A stretch of 18,583 nucleotides of DNA, from the NCBI GenBank assembly GCA_964012875.1, contig CAXGUU010000028.1, positions 1-18,583 of the forward strand. Direction: 5' to 3'. The notes under the pieces are model-generated. The model searched no databases. It saw only the letters and a program-made list of their open reading frames with translations, and was not told the DNA's origin. The DNA is from CAXGUU01 sp964012875. Its GTDB lineage: Bacteria > Pseudomonadota > Gammaproteobacteria > Ga0077536. Below are positions 15,881 through 18,583 of this stretch, one piece after another; the stretch's first letter is position 1, and the number at the start of each line of letters is the position of its first letter. A program made the translations under genes and the position numbers.

Positions 15881-16744
15881 GTGAGCGCAGTACAAGATTT
15901 CCTGCCCTACATCGACCGTTCGCGCGAGTATTACGAAGCGCAGGGCTACGAAAAACCCTACCGCTGGGCGCACTACGACGATATCCCTTTCACCGCGCTG
16001 AAAAAGCCGCTGGCCGAGTCTCGCGTGACTGTCGTCACCACCGCGATGCCGGACGATACTTACCGTGGACAACAGCGGCGCCTGGCATTCGGTGACCTGC
16101 GAAATCCGCCCGAAGCACTGTATACCGGCGAGCTCGCTTGGGATCAGGAGGCGACGCACACCAACGATCGGGAATCGTACCTGCCGATCCGGTTACTCGA
16201 TGCGGCGATCGACCAGGGGCGTCTGGGCAGTCTGGCTGAACATTTCTACAGCGTGCCGACGCTTTACAGCGTGCGACACACTCTCGAGTCGGATGCGCCG
16301 GCGATCGTGAACGACTGTCGCGAAAACGACGTCGACATCGCCCTGTTGATTCCCTTGTGACCGGTCTGTCACCAGACCGTGAGTCTGGTTGCACGCGCAC
16401 TTGAAACGGCCGGTATTGCGACAGTCGTCATTGGTTCGGCGATGGACATCGTCACCTACTGCGGAATACCGCGTTATGTGTTCACGGATTTCCCCCTCGG
16501 GAATCCCTGCGGCCGGCCGTGGGACGAAGTCTCGCAACGCTTGATTTTTGAACGCGCCCTGCATGCCCTGGAAGGTGCGAGCGAGCCCGGATTTATTGAC
16601 GTCACGCCGCTTCGATGGAGCGATTCCGCTTCATGGAAGTCCGATTACATGCGGGTCGGCCCGGATAACATCGAAGCCTTACGTGCCGCCGGCGAAGCCA
16701 GACGTGCTCAGCAGGCGGCGCTACGCCCGCAGCGAGATAAGTAG
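15881..16744 (+). CDS. GrdB/PrdB-like reductase, selenoprotein B family, with in-frame UGA read as selenocysteine
   Basis: One gene of 287 residues when the TGA at 16358-16360 is read as Sec160. Upstream of it the protein has REYYEAQGYEKPYRWAHYDD, VTVVTTAMP (49-57), THTNDRESYLPIRLLDAAID and FYSVPTLYSVRHTLESDAPA. The active site reads DVDIALLIPL-U-PVCHQTV, giving Sec160-x-x-Cys163. Downstream SLVARALETAGIATVVIGSA, DIVTYCGIPR and FTDFPLGNPCGRPWD continue the family without a break. In glycine, betaine and D-proline reductases this Sec attacks the substrate; relatives in aerobic proteobacteria often have Cys here and their role is unknown. Start is GTG 15881 with AGGGGAA upstream. A SECIS-like hairpin follows the TGA. 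Alternatives are a recent nonsense mutation or a sequencing error of a Cys codon. Confidence 0.86.
16361..16389 (+). promoter_or_regulatory. Bacterial SECIS-like hairpin directing UGA recoding
   Basis: ACCAGAC (16371-16377) pairs perfectly with GTCTGGT (16383-16389) around the five-base loop CGTGA (16378-16382). The loop starts 17 nt after the TGA and has G as its second base followed by U. That distance and the exposed G match what is known of bacterial SECIS elements bound by SelB. The stem lies inside the coding frame (PVCHQTVSLV), as usual in bacteria. A competing seven-base-pair hairpin, 16362-16379, shares the CAGAC segment. Confidence 0.7.
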
Positions 16745-16780
16745 CCGAAAAAGCGATTGGCGCATAACGACGACTGAGGT

Positions 16781-17266
16781 TCAGGTCCAACCGTCGGCCG
16801 TTGCATGTTCCCAAATCTGGATCATGTTGCCGTCGGCGTCGTAAAACAAAAACGAGCGGCCGATGTCCGAGCAGGTCCAGACGTAATCGGTCTGAGTTTC
16901 GTAGCCGGCTGCCCGAACCTTCTCAAAAAAAGCGTCGATGTCATCGACGACCAGTCCAAGCTCGTGGAACCCGGTGTGGCCATAACGCAGCTTCTCCGGC
17001 GGGGTCCGCTCAATCTTGGGCACTTCACACTGCTGCAGTTCGATGAGTGCACCTTCCTCCGATGCCAGCAAAGCCATCTGTGAGCGTGCACCGGAGACTT
17101 TAAAGATGTCGTCGAGGAGCCTGGGGTACATATAAACACCCGGTCCTGGCTCGGCGCCGTCCGGTATCTCGCGGTGCACGATGAGCTTGAAACCCATCAC
17201 GTCGCGCCAGAGGTGGATAGCCTCGTTGAGATCGGAAACGAAAATTGCCATGTGGTGAAAGCGCAT
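16781..17266 (-). CDS. VOC-family (glyoxalase/extradiol dioxygenase fold) protein
   Basis: Protein of 161 residues consisting of two beta-alpha-beta-beta-beta modules. The probable metal ligands are His5 (FHHMAIFVSDL), Glu76 (GALIELQQCE), His101 (GFHELGLVVDDIDAFFEKV) and Glu153 (NMIQIWEH), the usual pattern for glyoxalase I, methylmalonyl-CoA epimerase and relatives. The segment FLFYDADGNMIQIWE is the typical C-terminal module end. Length and ligand set do not separate lyase, epimerase or dioxygenase roles. It converges on the GrdB-like gene (36-nt gap) and is divergent from paaA across 178 nt, so its product may be linked to either neighbour. Confidence 0.92.
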   Translation of the reverse strand: MRFHHMAIFVSDLNEAIHLWRDVMGFKLIVHREIPDGAEPGPGVYMYPRLLDDIFKVSGARSQMALLASEEGALIELQQCEVPKIERTPPEKLRYGHTGFHELGLVVDDIDAFFEKVRAAGYETQTDYVWTCSDIGRSFLFYDADGNMIQIWEHATADGWT

Positions 17267-17386
17267 TAATGAGTCCTCAATGCAGCCGGGAGCGGCCGGT
17301 AATCTGTTCGGTTAATCCCGAGATTATGCCTATTTACCAATGCGTTACAGGTTTTCTTCGGGAAGTAATAAATATTACAAAATTTA

Positions 17387-17415
17387 TTGAATAACTCACA
17401 TTTATGTAATATAAA
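17387..17415 (+). promoter_or_regulatory. Predicted sigma-70 promoter of the paa operon with nearby palindromes
   Basis: TTGAAT (17387-17392) and TATAAA (17410-17415) are spaced by exactly 17 bases, giving a start near 17422 and a leader of about 23 nt before paaA. Two palindromes flank or overlap it: GTAATA-AA-TATTAC at 17365-17378 and ATTTAT-GTAAT-ATAAAT at 17400-17416, the latter covering the -10 element. They are candidate repressor sites. The whole stretch is far more AT-rich than its surroundings. Confidence 0.6.
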
Positions 17416-17444
17416 TTGTGTTCATTCCCGTCTGAGTATCGGCC

Positions 17445-18392
17445 ATGGCTGCAGCTCCCGAAGAAGCTCGTTTCAATGCCACGATTGAAGCGGAAGAGAA
17501 GATCGAACCGCGCGACTGGATGCCGGAAAAATACCGCCGCAACCTGGTGCGACAGATCTCGCAGCATGCGCACTCCGAATACGTTGGGCAGTTACCGGAA
17601 GGCAACTGGATCACACGGGCGCCAACGCTGAGACGCAAGGCCATCCTCCTGGCCAAGGTCCAGGACGAAGCCGGGCACGCGCTGTACCTCTACAGTGCCG
17701 CGGAAACGCTGGGTACATCCCGTGAGCAAATGTTGGACGACCTGCTGACAGGTCAGGCCAAGTACGCCAGCATTTTCAATTACCCGAGTCTGACCTGGGC
17801 TGATGTCGGGGCCATCGGCTGGCTCGTAGACGGGGCGGCGATTGTCAATCAAATCTCGCTGTGTCGAACCTCGTACGGGCCCTATGCACGTGCCATGGTT
17901 CGAATCTGCAAAGAAGAAAGTTTTCACCAGCGCCAGGGTTTTGAAATCATGCAGTCGCTGTCCAATGGCTCCGACGCCCAGAAAGCGATGGCGCAGGATG
18001 CGCTTGATCGCTGGTGGTGGCCATCATTGATGATGTTCGGTCCTCATGACGCCGAGTCCGCAAATTCACAACAGTCGATGAAGTGGAAAATCAAACGTCA
18101 GTCCAACGACGAGCTGCGCCAGAAATTCGTCGATCAGACCGCCGAGCAGGCTGAGTACCTCAAGCTCACGATCCCCGATCCTACTCTGAAATGGAACGAA
18201 ACCCGCGGTCATTACGATTTTGGTGAAATCGACTGGGATGAATTTCAGCGCGTCCTGTCTGGTCGGGGCCCGTGTAATCGGGAACGGATGAATGCGCGGA
18301 GAAAAGCGCAGAAGGAGGGCGAGTGGGTTGAGGCCGCGACCCTCGCCTACGCAGATAAGCAACGCCGCCGCGCGGCTGGACAGGCCGCCTGA
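17445..18392 (+). CDS. paaA: 1,2-phenylacetyl-CoA epoxidase catalytic subunit PaaA
   Basis: Protein of 315 residues, close to E. coli PaaA (309) throughout. Long recognisable blocks include EPRDWMPEKYRRNLVRQISQ, LPEGNWITRAPTLRRKAILL, FNYPSLTWADVGAIGWLVDG, LCRTSYGPYARAMVRICKEE and GHYDFGEIDWDEFQRVLSGR. Di-iron ligands are consistent with Glu45, Glu75 and His78 (DEAGH), Asp129, and Glu158 and His161 (CKEESFH). PaaA forms the epoxidase with PaaB, PaaC and PaaE and converts phenylacetyl-CoA to the ring 1,2-epoxide in aerobic phenylacetate degradation. The ATG at 17445 matches the family N-terminus, although the Shine-Dalgarno is weak. paaB follows 10 nt after the stop. Confidence 0.97.
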   Translation: MAAAPEEARFNATIEAEEKIEPRDWMPEKYRRNLVRQISQHAHSEYVGQLPEGNWITRAPTLRRKAILLAKVQDEAGHALYLYSAAETLGTSREQMLDDLLTGQAKYASIFNYPSLTWADVGAIGWLVDGAAIVNQISLCRTSYGPYARAMVRICKEESFHQRQGFEIMQSLSNGSDAQKAMAQDALDRWWWPSLMMFGPHDAESANSQQSMKWKIKRQSNDELRQKFVDQTAEQAEYLKLTIPDPTLKWNETRGHYDFGEIDWDEFQRVLSGRGPCNRERMNARRKAQKEGEWVEAATLAYADKQRRRAAGQAA

Positions 18393-18402
18393 GGAATTTG
18401 CA

Positions 18403-18583
18403 ATGAGTGCACAACACCTACCCTTGTGGGAAGTCTTCGTCCGCAGTCGGCGCGGACTTGATCATAAACATGTCGGCAGCCTGCACGCGGCTGACGCCGA
18501 GTCTGCAATGCAGGCGGCGCGTGATACCTATACCCGACGCCAGGAAGGTGTGAGCCTGTGGCTTGTTCGCTCAGAACATATTC
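18403..18583 (+). CDS. paaB: 1,2-phenylacetyl-CoA epoxidase subunit PaaB (partial)
   Basis: The first 60 codons are visible and run off the right edge. They match PaaB almost block for block: LPLWEVFVRSRRGLDHKHVG, SLHAADAESAMQAARDTYTR and RQEGVSLWLVRSEHI. The complete protein is about 95 residues in E. coli. PaaB is the small non-catalytic subunit thought to bridge the epoxidase PaaA-PaaC core. GAGGAA lies eight bases before the ATG. The order paaA-paaB predicts paaC, paaD and paaE beyond the window. Confidence 0.95.
   Translation, partial: MSAQHLPLWEVFVRSRRGLDHKHVGSLHAADAESAMQAARDTYTRRQEGVSLWLVRSEHI

Noticed and set aside
15881..16360. Pseudogene interpretation of the GrdB-like gene
   Set aside because: There is only one interruption, at the known Sec position, with a SECIS-like hairpin and intact family sequence after it; decay would not be expected to give this pattern. 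It remains the main alternative if the genome lacks Sec machinery.
16379..16744. Separate 121-codon gene starting at GTG 16379
   Set aside because: It begins in the middle of a conserved family block, has no proper start region and continues the phase of the preceding frame. It is the second half of the selenoprotein gene.

Overview
The window looks like chromosomal DNA of a moderately high-G+C gammaproteobacterium, probably an environmental or marine one. HspQ, DarP (YjgA), a YgiQ-type radical SAM protein, an MlaC-type phospholipid-binding protein and the phenylacetyl-CoA epoxidase subunits PaaA/PaaB all fit that class. No rRNA, tRNA, CRISPR array, transposase or phage gene was seen. The lineage is an inference from gene content, not from a marker-gene phylogeny.

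Left part (about 1-6.2 kb), mostly housekeeping: the start of a PHP-domain phosphoesterase (minus strand, running off the left edge), divergent from hspQ; a small three-helix membrane protein; darP followed by a YgiQ-family radical SAM gene; a limonene-epoxide-hydrolase-fold protein; a single-domain rhodanese; and an EamA/DMT exporter. A 21-bp inverted repeat resembling a REP element lies at 6213-6289.

Middle part (about 6.3-14.9 kb), accessory metabolism: an mlaC-SDR pair on the minus strand; a plus-strand operon encoding a two-subunit ThDP-dependent decarboxylase of the sulfopyruvate/phosphonopyruvate type, followed by a luciferase-like (LLM) oxidoreductase; an SDR lacking the usual YxxxK pair, divergent from a dienelactone hydrolase-SDR operon; a phytanoyl-CoA dioxygenase-like protein; and a second LLM oxidoreductase. 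The mixture of flavin/F420 oxidoreductases, dehydrogenases, an Fe(II)/2-oxoglutarate oxygenase and hydrolases suggests oxidative breakdown of small organic compounds, but no single pathway can be assigned.

Right part (about 15.0-18.6 kb): a third LLM gene sits 38 nt upstream of the most notable gene, a GrdB/PrdB-like member of the glycine/sarcosine/betaine/D-proline reductase selenoprotein B family. Its frame is interrupted by one TGA at 16358-16360, exactly at the redox-active position of a UxxC motif, and a bacterial SECIS-like hairpin follows. A naive gene caller would split it into two genes of 159 and 121 codons; I read it as one 287-residue selenoprotein. A VOC-family protein follows on the other strand. 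The window ends in paaA and the start of paaB, behind a strong-looking AT-rich promoter with palindromes, the beginning of an aerobic phenylacetate degradation operon.
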